From contig OZ020307.1 of assembly GCA_963971305.1 (NCBI GenBank), positions 9,189,501 through 9,253,500 on the forward strand: a stretch of DNA of 64,000 nucleotides, read 5' to 3'. The notes under the pieces were generated by a model. The model searched no databases. It had not been told where the DNA came from and was given only the letters and a program-made list of their open reading frames with translations. The translations under genes were made by a program, and so were the position numbers. Position 1 is the first letter of the stretch. Each line of letters starts with the position of its first letter. Positions 1 through 14,045 of this stretch are shown here, one piece after another. The stretch is from Arcuatula senhousia (Eukaryota; Mollusca; Bivalvia; Mytilida; Mytilidae).

Positions 1-484
1 AGAGTCAGTAGATACCGAAGAAAATAACATCACGATAAAAACCTTGAACAACTTAACAGCAATCAAAATTCTGAGAGTTTTATAGAGAAAATTAAAAGCT
101 TCGTAAATGACATATTAAATATGATAGCATCATAATTAGTTGCTGTTTTATCTCTACATTCCAAGAAGAAACAATTAAAGTCTGACGTCATCAATAAAAA
201 TGATGTCTTCCCATGGAGAAGATAAAATTCGGTTTATTTAAGTAGTCGTCTGGTTGCTGGTGTGAATCGCGGTAATGAGTGCTGTCTTTGATATTGTTGT
301 GAGGTGCAGTTTTCGTGATTGATTCATTGTACTTTAATCGACGAGGTACATGCACTACCGGTAATCTTGTGTGATTTAAACGATATTTTATATTTTCTGT
401 GCTAATGTGTTTTAACATATTTACGAAATATTTCACATGAAAAGGAGAATGAGAAGGAACTACCAAAGAATATTAGCGACATTT
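1..484. other. AT-rich stretch without a supported gene
   Basis: A 91-codon minus-strand frame covers positions 191-466 but has no splice context, signal peptide or family motif I recognise. I treat it as a chance frame or an old retroelement tail. Nothing else is visible. Confidence 0.5.
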
Positions 485-770
485 TAAATGTGCTAGTCCT
501 AAGCCAGGAATTCTTGTCAAAGCTTTTGTTTGTCCCTAATATCGTCTATTACAGATCTGGTCAATTTAAAGTTAATCTAGGGATTATTTTTTAAATCTTT
601 AGTCTTTTAGTCTTAGGCCAATGCAAGACAGCGAGCAGTGACCTCTGATCATGTTGAAGACTGCTGGCTGGCTGTTTTCCATTGCGATTTTTTAAATTGT
701 CGAATCTTTAATGTTGGTTGTGTCGCCTACACTTATTCCACTTCACTTTATCGTCTATTACAAATATGGT
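485..770 (+). repeat. Dispersed repeat E, left inverted copy
   Basis: This copy contains the block CTAAGCCAGGAATTCTTG, then a GGCCAATGCAAGAC block, then TTGTGTCGCCTACACTTATTCC. The same series occurs reversed at 1525-1850 and again near 19.45-19.85, 21.47, 21.76, 23.1 and 57.4 kb. It has no coding potential. The class is unknown; a short non-autonomous element is most likely. Confidence 0.7.
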
Positions 771-1524
771 CAAATTAACCGTTTCTGTAGAACTGTTGAA
801 AAATAATTTTACTGATTAGTAAAGAAAAGGGCATACCATATTCAACCAAAGACCATGTTTGGACTGTTACATACCATTAAATGTATAACGTAGATGCCTT
901 TTGATATAATTCTAAAACTGTCAACTAAAGAGAGATAGAAGTGTTAAAGTACTAAAAAGTAAAAGTACTAGTTCTAATGTTTAAGAATCAGTCTCAAGTC
1001 CAATACTAAGATACCACACTCAGACGACCAAACGAAATTAGCACAAACGTTTGTACAGTAAAACATCCTGGATTATAGAGAATCTGTGTCTACCATTTAT
1101 ATCACCAACAATTAATGGTAAATAAAGATAATAAGAAAATGAACGAGTATTTCATTGTCAGTTTAACATTTTCAGTTCAATTGTTGTTTGCTACGCACAA
1201 TATTTTTAGTTCACCAGGAAGATGGTCATTTGAGGTAGGGTTTCATTTTGCTTCCGTTATTCGATCTATCAACTAGTCAAAATTGTTTTGAACGATAAAG
1301 ACATACCGAAGAATTTAGAGTTTACAATTTGGTACAAGGATTTTGAATAATATAGAAGGTAAAACTAGGTTTTATGGGGTCAAACCGCCCTCATCAGTTA
1401 GAAATGGTAGAGACGAAAAAGTTTGCGGGATAAAGTGCTACGACACCTCGTCAAAGGAAGTCGTAAATAGGCATGGTTTGTCTTAATGCCAAATTATGAA
1501 CTGATACCTGTTGTAGAAATACCC

Positions 1525-1900
1525 GTTCAAAGCAAAGACTTTCTTTGTAAGAATGGCATGGTCAAGATGTATGGACGATAAAGAAATGTGGAATAAGTGT
1601 ACGCGACACAACCAACATTTAAGAAACGGCAATTTAAAAAATCACAATGGAAATCATCCAGCCAGCAGTCTTCAACATGACCAGATGTCACTGCTCGCCG
1701 TCTTGCCTTGGCCCAAGACTAAAAATACAATACATAAGATTCAAATAAATCCCTAGATTATCACCGAAAGACCCATTTCTGGACATAGAACAAAAACAGA
1801 TAGTTGACAGGGACAAACAAAAGCTTTGACAAGGATTCCTGGCTTAGGACAGGTACATATAAAATGTGGCGGGGTTAAACTAGTTTTTTGGGCCAACCTT
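1525..1900 (-). repeat. Dispersed repeat E, right inverted copy, joined to repeat D
   Basis: This is the reverse complement of the blocks at 485-770: GTGTACGCGACACAACC, then GTCTTCAACATGACC, then GACAAGGATTCCTGGCTTAG. It is followed at about 1860-1900 by a GTGGCGGGGTTAAACTAG segment resembling repeat D. A 67-codon frame inside it is a by-product. Confidence 0.65.
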
Positions 1901-3985
1901 CACCTAGTGTTAATCTAGTGTAAAATCAAATCGATAAAAGTTCAATTTACTAAAGAGAACCTGAGACAAAAGTACTATGCGAGAACTACGAGACGTTAAG
2001 GAACTCTCTTGAGAACATTCGCAGTTACTGACAGCTAGCTAAGAAGCATTTATCGACTGATGTAAAAAAAAATTCAAACATATCGAATCTATATCCAACA
2101 TAACACTTCAAACAACTAATGATATAGTATTATATTACATATGGTTTATCATTCTTACATTTTCATTGGATAATTTGGTCATGTGATTTTATCGATATTT
2201 AGTGTATTACTTTGCTTTGGAAACTAAAACGATGCATTTTTTGGTATATTGACGCTATGTTTCTATTTTTACCTATATTGACGCTATGTAACTAAATTTA
2301 GATCCGGATATTCGTCCGTTCTTGACATATTTTATACACATCTGTGTGACGTCATTTTGGACGTCCTAAATATTGACGTAGCTTGCAACGGAGCATTTAC
2401 TTTCTAACGATGTGAGAATAGATACAAAACCAACAATGAAAATGAGTTTGATTCAGTGATTTTGTTTAAAATGTTTAGAATTTAATAAATTACACCTGAT
2501 TTTTCTGTAAGTATCTGTAAATAATTGTTAATGCAGAAATTAAGTCACACCGCCATGACCGCTAAGACAAAAGAATGCAGTGAAGAAGGGTATGTTTGTC
2601 AGCATTTTACAAAGACGCAATAAACTTACTGCACAAAATTTAGGCTAGAAATAAAAACAATTAAGGTGTGGAAGATTTCGTAGGTTAATTAGTTAACTTT
2701 TGTTTTGATATTGCAAGTCAAAAAATTGTGACATCGAAAAAAACGTAAAGTCTTCGAATTTGAATTTGAATTTACATGATGTCAAAACATTAAAAAAGCA
2801 ATTCATTAACTCTAATTCAAAAAAAAACAACTACATATGTAATATAACAATGATGGACTTTTGACTCTGTCAAAACATTATATTATATGGACCTGTTAGG
2901 AATATATTGACCTCGGACTTCGTCCTCGTTCAATATATGCCTAACAGGTCCATATATAATGTATTGACCTCGTTAAAAGTCCATAATTGATAAATATTAT
3001 CACACAAAACTGACATATTTGATTGCTGTAATGCTTAAAAACAATACAATGGTCAAAAGGTAATTTACGTGCCTTATAAACTACATTTCCATAGAATTCG
3101 GGATGTGATATTCCTTTTTAAATTTACAATAAAAAAACGACGTGTACAGTTAAATTGTTCAATATGATATCCTTATTTATGAGCGAATTTAGTAAAAGAT
3201 TTGACTAATTTGTGGTATTGATAACCTTGTTTTATATGGCACGTCGTTCTCGTCAACAAGTATGATTCAATTATAATTTATTTTACACACTTAAAATTCT
3301 GAAATACTCACTAAAATTAAAACGGTCACTTAAAAATAAAAATAAAACACAAACTCAAAAATTATAAAAATTACACTCAAAATGTTGCTCTAAATTAACA
3401 ACTAAAATTTAACTGTGCCATAGGTTTTTGTCATTATCAGAAACACCACTGCAAATTCGAGCATATCTGACTAACTGAAATGTACGCTCCGTAAGAGGGA
3501 GCTAGAGGTACATCACCTTCAAGAAAAAAGGGAAATAATTTAAATTTACAATTGGGAAAGAAAAGTCATGCAATTTTCCATGACAATGATTAAATCTCAA
3601 TCCAAAAATGGACATCTATAGCCGGTCGAGTTAGATTTATAAAGGGTTAATTCTTTAGGATAGATATCAATTATAAAGTTTGAGAAATTTGGGTCGTTAA
3701 GAGCAAGGAAGTATTAAATTAAATCCAGCAGTAGTCGAAAAGAATTTAAAACTATAGAGACTGAAGGGAACCAGTTTAAACAAGTAATAAAAAATTTTAA
3801 AAAACAAGCAAAAATGTTGAAACTGAAGAGCAATTATCAGAATGTGGAGTATTCAGTATACTAGTAACTGTATTCGATGAACGACACATAGACTAGCGAG
3901 GAACTATTAAAGACAACACTAAAATCCGACACAAAACAACCTGAAGTAAACTGAAGACCCTATAACTCAACACTGACGCGGCAAA
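1901..3985. other. Gene-free AT-rich stretch with one strong palindrome
   Basis: No exon-like segment is visible. Around 2880-2965 an inverted repeat pairs ATATGGACCTGTTAGG with its complement CCTAACAGGTCCATAT, around a loop containing CGGACTTCGTCCTCG. The rest is A/T homopolymer-rich. Confidence 0.5.
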
Positions 3986-4350
3986 ACATTGTCTGGGTCT
4001 GGGTAGTGAATCGGCCTACGGCATACTTTATTGATAGAAGGTCAATTTAGATCGACCAGTGACCTGACGTTAGCCCACAGGACGACTGGCACGTGTGACA
4101 GTGTGTCTTTTGTGGTTAAATGGGTTTAGCTTAGGAACAATTCACCAAAGAATGCCACTTGCCCTGACGTCGGGTCAGACTTTTGTGTTCACAGAGCTAC
4201 TTGCATGAAGTTAGTAGTTAAATTTGGTAACGTTGTCATCTTGCATGCCGGGATCGTCGGACTTTTATATGGAAAACCTGGCTACAAGCCATAGTTGTAA
4301 ACCGTGTTAGAAAAATACCATGTTTCTTGCATGTTCAAGAACACTACTGC
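3985..4350 (+). repeat. Dispersed repeat C copy (diverged)
   Basis: The copy carries GAATCGGCCTACGGCA, GGACGACTGGCACGTGTGACAG, GCATGCCGGGATCGTCGGAC and a tail ATGTTTCTTGCATGTTCAAGAA. These blocks recur in the same order at 8.7, 12.5, 13.6, 17.1, 18.8, 20.1, 41.5 and 46.8 kb, and reversed at 15.9, 22.0, 28.1 and 37.4 kb. No protein is encoded. Confidence 0.65.
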
Positions 4351-4829
4351 ATCATGTCGTTTGTACATTATTCACGGATGAAAGACACCCGTGTGCTCGA
4401 TTTTTCCGACGGATTGTTAACGGAAGGTTTACGGATGAAATCATTCGTAGCTATTTTCCTGTTAAGGAGTCGTGAGATCCTTGCAAAAGACTTAATTGTT
4501 CGATCTTACACATCCTTCTATTGTCATTCAAACTTGTTTACCCTAAGTAACTTGTGTTCCCATCCATTTTCATCATCATTACATGTCCTTTTAATCAATC
4601 CTGTCTAGCTCATCGCCCTGAACTCTCGCTTTTTAGGATAAAAGCATGTGTAAGCAAAAATGTACTCGAATATGTTTAAGCAAATCTTTATATCATTTGC
4701 CTTTTAAAATTGCATCGTTCATACTTGCGTTGTTTACAAGACAAGCTTTTCCAAGTCTTCCTAGTGCTTTTTGAATTGTTAGTCTGGTAATTTAATGTGA
4801 GTTTATTTTGTTTTTTTTCTTCTGGATTC

Positions 4830-5962
4830 TAGTAACAATCGAATCGCTCACCTGGTCTTAATGTCGACCCTATAAACACTTTTCTAGAGCTAAATGAGCT
4901 GAACATTTAAGCAAGTAACAGCTTTTCTCTATCTTCTATAGTTTCATTCTGTAGCCATAGGCCCAAATCATGAAAAAATGTTATTTTAGGGGCCATAACC
5001 CCTGTAAGGCTTCATCTGACAACTTCCACCCTATGAAAACTTTTGAAGCGCTAAATGAACTGACCATCTAAGCAAGCAACAGCTTTACTCTATCTGCTAT
5101 AGTTTTCATTTTAAAGGCCAAAAACATGAAAAAAACGTTATTTTAAGGGCAGTTACCCCTGTAAGGCCTCATCTGACAACTATCACCCTATGAAGACTTT
5201 TGTAGAGCAAGATGAACTCAACATTTAAGCGAGCAACAGCTTTTCTTTATCTGCTATCGTTTTCATTCCATAGGCCAAACACATGAATAAAACGTCATTT
5301 TAGGGGCCGTTCCCCCTATAAGGGGTTATCTGACAACTTTGATCTTATGGAGACTTTTGTGAAGCTAAATGAACTGAACTGCTATAGTTTTCATTCCATA
5401 GGCCAAAAATATGAAAAAACGTTATTTTAGGGGCTGTAACCCATTTAAGGGGTCATCTGACAACTTCGACCCTATAAAGACTTTTGTAGGGCTTAATAAG
5501 CTGAACATTTAAGCAAGCAACAACTTTTCTCTATCTGTCATAGTTTTCATTCTATAAGCGAAAAACATGAAAAAATGCTATTTTTCACCTATAAGGGGCC
5601 GCAACTCCTATAAGGGGTCATATGACAACTTCGACTCAATGGGGACTTTTGTAGAGCTTTTGATGCTGAAGCAGTAGCGTGGCATCAAGTTCATCTATCT
5701 CTTATACTTTTTGATTTACAAGCCAAAAACAGTAGTCTGACCCCCCTGTACTATTTTTAGTAACGGCGGCCATGTTGTTTGGACGGCGGTCACCATTTGT
5801 GCAATCTTGGTAGAGGACATCCCATAGATGAAGTGTGCAAAGTTTCAAAGCAATCCCTTCTGTCCTTTCGGAAGAGAAGATTGTCAAAGAAAAGTTAACG
5901 ACGACGACGACGGACGACGACGGACGCCAAGTGATGGCAAGAAGGTCCAGGTGAGCTAAAAA
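4830..5962 (+). mobile_element. Family A MITE-like element, copy 1 (5' cap missing)
   Basis: The left end is AATCGCTCACCTGGTCTT and the right end is GGTCCAGGTGAGCTAAAAA, so the subterminal parts GCTCACCTG and CAGGTGAGC are inverted. Inside are several degenerate units of about 150 bp with GACAACTT, TTTTGTAGAGC and TTAAGCAAGCAACAGC, then a GACGACGACGACGGACG run before the right end. The AGGCTCCCAGGAGCCT cap seen in other copies is absent. It is non-coding; a 92-codon minus frame at 5702-5980 is incidental. Confidence 0.7.
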
Positions 5963-8685
5963 CTCGAACGAAGATTCCATTTTTAGAATATGCTTTGAGC
6001 TCTACGCATTATGTTTTTTTTTCATCCCTCTTGGATCCTCTAGAGACGTTTTGTAATGTTTGTTGTATGCGATTGTTTTAAGGGAATCGTTTGAATAAAT
6101 ATGAATAATCATATAACTACTACGTATCTATTGTGTTCTTGGTTATGAATAAATACAGATTTACGTGATTACTGGAAATTAAACATCTTTTACATTATAA
6201 ACTGTCCATTCAAGGATTTTCTTTTATGTTTGTAGAACAAAACCATTAGATTTTTCCCATTAACAACGTAGTTATTACTTTATTATAGAGCTTAATTTTA
6301 ACGTGGTACTATAGATCTATGAAAATGTTTCATATCACTTTTGTGATTCATAAGATTAGAATATTTTTTCAAGGTTATTTTAGGTTGGACAATCATGCTC
6401 TTTAAAATAGCAGTGGCTTGTCGATGCCTAGAAAATTAAACGGTAATTAAAAAGAGACTTTTTAAGAAGAAGTTGAATAGTAAAGCAAACCGCCTGAAGT
6501 TAAAAAATATAAAATGCCTTTAATTAATTCACGCAAGGATACATTTTTTTTCCCCAAAAGAGACATTTTGATGGATTTAAAATTCGTGGCTTTTACACGT
6601 TGCAAGAAGAATTCAATATAAATGCTTTGTTGGATTCTTGTTTCGTGGGTGAGTTACAGCCACGAATAAAAATAAAGCCATGGCACTAAAATGATAGTTT
6701 GGAAGTAAATAATGCGGCGGTTGCTTTGGTTTTGTCGTAGTTTTTGTACTCAATTAATAAATTGAAAAAAAAAGTGAGAGGAAAAAAGGTAATTTTGCAT
6801 ATGACACATTTTCAAAATGTACAGTAGATGTAAAAATATCACAACAAAGGATCGGCAGTTATGTTGTCCTGTACACTTGTTTCAAAAGACGAGTTGATAC
6901 TGAAGGATCGCGGGAAGCAAATGCCGCCATTCGACTCAATAGGGCTGGTTAAGACAGAAATCTTTGAAAAATGAAAAATCGCTAAGCAATGGCTTAAGCG
7001 ACAAAAACGTATTTGTATGCATCACTTACAAATATAATGTAAATAAAGTTTTAAATTTGACAGAGAAGTTTTGCAACATTTTCTCTCGTCCTTTGTGTCT
7101 TGTATTAAACGTCTGTTTGTTTCCCACGTACTTTACAAGACACAAAGGATTTCCACTTTCTTCTTAAATATTTAATAATCCAAATTTTACAAATAAAATC
7201 ATAGGCATGAATGAAAAGGATCAAAGATGATTTGAATGTGCTCATTTGAACAGACAATTTGTTACAGCTTTTGGGGATTGCTCATGTACACTTTGAATCC
7301 TAGGCAGACGAGCAACCTGACAACTAAAACTTTAACAAAAAAGAATTATGGAAAAGAAATTAACGAAAAAAAAGTATGCAAGTTAATATAAAACGGCAAA
7401 CGGTATCGTACTGGGCTAAGATTTACACTATGAAAAGATAGGCCTTAGCTAGGATTAGTCGCTTTCAATATACTGCAAATCTTCCTGTCACTCGTTGTTA
7501 ACCTCTTGATCTCAACTCTAAGCGTATCACTGAGATCAAACGACTCACTTCTTTATCATTGACTTCGATTTGTTTGCAGGTTGAAAATGTCATGTTATTT
7601 TCACACATAGTTTTTGTTCTAAATGTTTTTCTTACAAACTCCTTTATCATGATCTTACAATAGTTGTGCTGTATAAGATTTATAATACATGAGATTATAG
7701 AAACTTCAGGGGGTTGAAAATAGGTTGAGGTTTGCTGAAGTATTGTGCTAGGTTTACCATATATAACAACACTTGTCATGGAACTGAACGGAGTCCTGGG
7801 TGTGCAATACCTTGTCCCGCTATCATATTATTTTCTCTACATTGTGAAATTCCACTTCAGTTCGAAACCGATGAAACTGCAACTAAAGTTGTCACTTTTC
7901 GAGGTTAAACAGACCTTTAATGATCCATTCATTCACATGGACAAAAACAAAATCTAACCATTGCACAAGTAGGAAGAACGAATATAATTGGTTCAAAGTA
8001 ATATATGTATAGACCAAAAATTTCTAAACTTTAAAGCAGTTCCAGACCGACGTTTAAGAATGGTATACTCTCATCATGCCAATACTGTTCTACCCTTATC
8101 ATGATAATAGCCGACTAGTTTCAGCAATCCACGCAGGCTTCCTGACAATCTCAATTTTCAAACTTTAACGTTTTGTTAAATTCGTTAATAAATAATGTAA
8201 GAGTATTGTAAGCTGTCTGTGTATCGTTTTGTCGTGCATATAGTTATATATTTATTGCGGTTAATATATTTTAAATTATGTGGTAGATTGTTTTACTTTA
8301 AGCGCCTGATTAAATGAAAGTGATATATTTAGGAACAAATATTTGTCCAGACACCTGCTTGTTATGTTAAAATCACATTGTGTACCACTAAGTTGACACT
8401 TTCGAGTGCTCAATTAATACTCATTAATCGGCTTGGAAAACACTTGACATTCTTTCAAACACTTTTCATTCAAAACTGAATTATATACAACAAAGCTAGC
8501 ATTATACTGTTTACTAGTTTTATTCTTGTTTTAATTTGCAGTGAACACTATTTTAAGAAGCGTCCCCCAAAGCTCATAGTAAGCAAGCTAGTCTAACCAA
8601 TTCTTTATATGTCCAGCAATACGTATTGCTGGATCCCTGATCTGTCAGTGAATATTTTCTATTTTCATTTGTTTGTTGTTACAGC
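5963..8685. other. No supported gene
   Basis: This is AT-rich sequence with opposed small frames at 7498-7957 that overlap each other and lack splice signals or recognisable motifs. I see no repeat family in it. Confidence 0.4.
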
Positions 8686-8689
8686 ACTA

Positions 8690-9090
8690 TACATGCCCAT
8701 GTGGGTTCCTGGTGGCGAATAGACCCCAGCAGTGCTTAGTCTACTAAATACTAGAAGTGCCCACAAACTTGTCATCGGGTCGGGCCACTTTGCTCACAAA
8801 GCGACTAGGATGTGTGCCGCAGGTGGTTGAATGGGGCAACCCTGTCATAATGGGTGCCGGGGTCGTCAGGCTATAATGCGGAAAACCTGACTGCAAACTA
8901 TAGTGGTGGACGATGTCGGGAAAAATATCACGTTCCTTGCACGTTAAAGAATCCTACAGCAGGTGTCCGTTAAAGTATGATCCGTAGGATCCCCATGTAG
9001 GAGGGTAAATTGCCTGTTGCCTACCTATCACTCCTTTTCCAGTGGCAATCAAAACTCCTCCCCGATTAGCTTTGTGTACGAAATGTGAAC
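8690..9090 (+). repeat. Dispersed repeat C copy
   Basis: This copy is well preserved: GGTGGCGAATAGACCCC, GGGTCGGGCCACTTTGCTCAC, GTGTGCCGCAGGTGGTTGAAT, CGGGGTCGTCAGGC, GGAAAACCTGACTGCAAAC, then TTCCTTGCACGTTAAAGAA and CAAAACTCCTCCCCGATT. Its usual TTCATGTTC tail appears displaced at about 9405-9500, after about 310 bp of unrelated AT-rich sequence. That suggests an insertion within the copy. Confidence 0.75.
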
Positions 9091-9499
9091 TAGCAAAGCA
9101 AACTATATGATTCAAACCTAGATAATTTTAATTTGATATCAACTTCAAGGGGATGCAACACTCACAATGTTCATATTTTTTGCATTTTAACTTTCTTGGT
9201 AGGAGGCAAGCAACGAATAAATATTAAAATAGTCAATTTATTAAAAGAAACTACCAATTATAGCTATATGTGAACATCTTTCGAATTGTATGTTTTACTA
9301 ATTGTAACATTGTCATGGTCTTGTGTTTTCTTTATATGAACTTGTATATTAATTTTGGTAACAATCCAATTGTTTTGATTTTACTCCAATAAAAATCGGA
9401 TTCTGATTCATTTCATGTTCGTTGATAGTATCACCCATTTCATGTTTATCTCCCGGATATAGCCAAATCGCGCTGCTTTGGAGTGAAGCAAAAACAGAG

Positions 9500-12460
9500 C
9501 ATCCATGAGGGTGATAGTTAAACAATGTTCAATAAAAAAACCTCCAGCAGAAAACATTACTAACCTATAGGAAGGGTGTAACAATTTAAGAAAAATTGAC
9601 GATGACAGTGATGTAGTACAAAGAGATGGGGTAAATTACATAATAACCACAAAATGTATACCAGTCCTAATGACTTCAGAAGAGTGCAATATTACCAACA
9701 ATCTGAAACACAGACTAAACGCAACGGTCTGAAAGCATGGCTCAGCTGTAAAAGGTAATTGCTACTATAGAGGATCAGAGACATGTCTGACCAATTTTTC
9801 GTGTGTCCTGTTTATACCTATCTGTTTTAATTCCGTCCTTATTTCTATGGTCTAGGTTCCATTAAAACTGATTTACATGTGAAACCTTTACTGTCCATTT
9901 GGCTTATAAGGTATCATAAGAATTATAATTGTTAATTAAGACAACGTGTACATGGACTTTTAAAATGTTTTAAAATGTTGAAAAGTGTCTTTAATTGCTA
10001 GTTTTTAAAAAAAAAAATTGAATCAAAATCTTTCATCGAATAGTTAACAAGCCTGTTCTATTTCTCCATTTGTGCTGCTGATAGATCGAACTAAACTTAG
10101 GCTTTATCTCCAAGAAAACAGAAAATGTTATGAGCAAATTATAGCATACACCCCAACGAAATAAAACTTTTCGCCATATGTTTTAGTAATCAGAAACAAT
10201 GCCAGGTGTGGTAAAACTAGGTAATTAGCCTTGAGACAAACCACTTGCCCCACCAGACTGTATTATCTATCTAAAAAGACGAAAATTTTACTTGGTGTAA
10301 TTAAAATCTAACACAAATGTTTGATACCGTGTTTACAGGTTAGTCGTGAACATTCGTATCACACGCCACGGGGGTTGTATCTACAGATGGTACCAACCAA
10401 GGGTTACACAAAACATTCTGATAGCAAGACGTTGTCGATAATCTTATATTGAACACGAAACCTAAAACAAGATAGATGCCTTTAAAAATAACAAAAAAAC
10501 AAAAACACAAGCACAAAAATAACAACACGAGAATTTAGAATGATTAAATAAACCATTAAAATCTATTTCAGTTTACTTCTCAGATAGCCTAGACATCTTT
10601 GTTGTTAGATGTTGAATTTTTTTGCTTTGCATGCATTTTTATAAAGTTATGAATGGCAAATAAACGAAAAGACGAAACGCGCGTCAGGCGCAGACGAAGC
10701 CGTTATAGCTCGGTGCTTTGTTACAATTTTGGTTTGATTAGCAAGATGTACTTTTAACGACTAACAAATAGTACATTATCGACTTTTGATAATTATTTTA
10801 TAATATCTATACAGCTGACAAATGGCTGATAAACAGGCTAATGGAAAAATATACCATAAGACAAAATATTAGATGGCTTTCAGAAATTAGCTGTAAAAGA
10901 AACTATTTTCTAATATTAGAACAATTTTCTTAAATTATCGTCCACTTATAGTAAATTGCTGCACATTTATGGTCTAATTTGATAACACAAGGAGTCTGTT
11001 CAGCCTGAAATAATCGCTTTATGATCGGAATATCAAACTGAAATTAAAGGCTTCAAGTCGTGTTCACTTGTATGAAAATGCTGCCCCAGTCATGGACAGA
11101 CTGCTCGAGATGTGATTAGGACTGGAATTAGCACGATAAATACTTCATCTCAAAATATTATTTGGCTTAGAGGCTTTGGCGGCAATACTTTATAAGCATT
11201 TAATAATTTCTACTCAACTGCATCAGAATCATAACTGAATTAACTATGCAATTTCACCGAAAATTTGTTCCCAATTAAATTATTTCTAAAGCTTAATAAT
11301 GTTTAGCAACCGCTGTTTAGTTCCTAATTTTATTAATCATATATCAGCCCATGATATGCAAGTTTATTCAGCATGCGAAGCCCAAAAGTATACATACTCA
11401 TGGACAAAATAAAAATTACACATTTGAATACTGAAGCTTTGAAAAATAAGAAATAAAAAATGCATAATTATTGACAGAAACTAAAAGATATTGCTTGAAA
11501 TTATCAAACAAAGAAAAGGAACTATTGAGTGTCCTGCAAGTTTAAGAACCCGACAAGGAAGGATTATAACGTAAAGTCAAAAGTCATTTAAATGTGTGAA
11601 ATTGCAGAAAAGACTGTCAGTGGACCTTTAAATCAAGGGTAATCACTAATGAGAATTGAAATTTTATTGAATTCTTTTTTATTTGAATTACCACTTCCGG
11701 TTGTCAGTATAGCCGGTCAGATATCTCGAAACCGGAAACATTTTTGTATCCGAATAAAATGTTTGTGCCGAGTCTGCTCAATACTAAAGACAATATGAAT
11801 GGAATAAAAAATTGTGTTTGAAATCATCCCTTCAAATGAAAATTGATATTCACACTCCCCTCCTGACCATATCAACTTTTTGAAAATTCGTTGAAGACAA
11901 TGGGTGTTTAAAATTTTGTGTTTTCCAACCAATTCTATACACAAGTGGACACTTGATGTGATTTATCCGGCATCTTTTTTCAACGTTTTCAACAAATTTT
12001 CCATGTCAAACCTCAGTAAGAATGGGTTTAATAAGAATAGTACAAGTTAATGACCAATATCTATAACATATCTGAATGGCATACATTTTCGAGGTGTAAC
12101 GTTTCTTTTGACCATGAGTATATTATTAGGAAAGTTGTTTTATCACTGGATGGTCGCATGCCCTGTTTTTGATTCATTTGTTTATTCATGATGTATAAGG
12201 TACCATAGTCACGCCTGGGAAACTCGCAAGTCGCAACCAAATATTGTTACCCGGAAGTTTATTGATACTAAGTGAAATAACACTTTTTGCAAGAATCAGA
12301 GAATGTCACTCTATGTGCAATTTGTCACAGATCTTAAATATACAAAAAATAATAGTTCAGCCTGTATTTTAAAAAAATATTGAGAATACAGTTGTAGTTA
12401 AAATATCCAAATGCGCCTTATTGCTTTTGAATAATATAACTTGACATTGCATTCTAGCTA
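9500..12460. other. No supported gene
   Basis: This is AT-rich sequence with scattered stops in all frames. A short GACGAAACGCGCGTCAGGCG block at about 10669-10690 matches the core of a dispersed repeat (F) also present at 33.96-34.15, 36.98-37.13 and 43.48-43.67 kb. I see no exon candidates. Confidence 0.4.
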
Positions 12461-12464
12461 GTCC

Positions 12465-12915
12465 CTTGCGGTGCCCGAGTGGCAAATAGGCCAACATCAG
12501 TGCTTACCTTGTCATAAGAGGCAACTAAGGGTCTTTGGATTCAGACGTCGGGACAGTGCTGAACCCACATAGCGACCAAGTGTGTACCCTAGATGGCTGT
12601 ATAGGGTGACTCTCTTCCGCGGGGTGTCGGGTTTATAATACGGAAACCCTGACCGCTGTCCAAAGTGGGCAAATGTGTGTGGAGAGTGCCACGCTTCATG
12701 TACGTAAAACACCCTTAGTGGAACGCCAAGTAGTGCACTACATAGGCTAAATTTTCCGCCCCTTCCAACCTCTCCCATTTCCTGTGGTCTTCAAAATTTA
12801 CCGTTCCATTGTTATCCACAACACCATCATCATTTCATGTTCATTTTTTCATCCTTTTCATGTTCATTGCCTTTTTTAGAATAACGTATACGTTGGAAGG
12901 ACGTAAAACACTAAC
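12465..12915 (+). repeat. Dispersed repeat C copy
   Basis: The copy reads GGTGCCCGAGTGGCAAATAGG, TTGTCATAAGAGGCAACTAAGG, GTGTGTACCCTAGATGGCTG, GGGTGTCGGGTTTATAATACGG and the tail ATCATCATTTCATGTTC. The 88-codon minus frame over it is an artefact of the repeat. Confidence 0.75.
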
Positions 12916-13614
12916 TCACTCACGCACATACTGCAAACTTATTACATGATTGTAGATAATTGCACTCATGCTAAACCTACAGTGTGACTTTTTCATCCGA
13001 CGATTGAAACTCGCTTTGTACACATTGGAATATTTCTTTTATGTACATGGCTGTCTGATTTTGTCTTACCGAATTCAATGAAATGCGCCCTGATTGCACT
13101 TATCCAACATTGACAACGTTTTCAATGAAAGTTCATCATTATGTATGAGCATACTCGTTGACTACCTGCTTTCTTTTAACGACTGTTATATAACAACTAT
13201 GTTGTGTTTGAAAACAAATTAAGATATAACAAATCCGCATATAATTTTAGAAGTCGTCAGTACAATTAAAGTGAAATGATTCTTACTACTTTATATCAAA
13301 TAAAAAGTCTTCCATAGCGCAACAGCAGGAGTCTACATCATTGGACTATAAAATTGATATAAACCTATTTTTTAAAGATTTAACAGAAAAGTACTTTTCA
13401 AAAGAAAAATATTTTCAAAAAGTAAATAATATATGAATAAAAAAAAGATACCATTAAAATAAATTCCATTCACAAACAACAATTGAAACTGGCAAGAATT
13501 TAAAGTTTTAAATGTGCTTTAAATAGTGCCTTTAAATTGTATTTTTTATATAGTTATTATAGATAAATAACTTTGCATTACATGTAAACTAATTTTCATA
13601 GCTAACCTTATACA

Positions 13615-14045
13615 CACGTACGGATTCCGGGCGGCGAATAGGCCCACAGCAGCGCTAAGCGTGTCGGTAAAAGTCCACTATAGAGCGGTCAGAAAACTGA
13701 TATCGCGTCAGGCCGCTTTGCCCACAAAGCGACTGGGATTTGTGCCCCAGGTGGTTAAATGGGACTACCCTGTCATAATGAATGCTATAATGCGAAAAAA
13801 ATGACCGCAAACCATAGTGTTAAAGAACCCTGTTGCAGAAAGACCCGTTGGATCCCCCTGTGGGAGGCTAAATTGTCCACCTTTACTTTTTCCAGTTGCA
13901 GTCAAAAACTCTCCTCCCCGATTGGTCTTGTGTCCCCATTTACTCCACTTCATCAGTTCATGTTCATTGTATCACCCCTTTTATGTCCATCGCCCGGAAG
14001 TAACCGAAATCGTGCTGCTTGGGAGTAAAGCAATAACTATCTAAC
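13615..14045 (+). repeat. Dispersed repeat C copy
   Basis: The copy runs from GGGCGGCGAATAGGCCCAC through GGTGGTTAAATGGGACTACC and CTCCTCCCCGATTGGTC to a tail GCCCGGAAGTAACCGAAATC, ending in CTAACTAACTAAC. The three overlapping 62-89 codon frames on both strands at 13759-14044 are repeat artefacts. Confidence 0.75.

Noticed and set aside
191..466. Possible retroelement Pol or Gag tail on the minus strand
   Set aside because: Some basic/proline motifs are reminiscent of retroelement C-termini, but there is no integrase or protease sequence and no LTR nearby.
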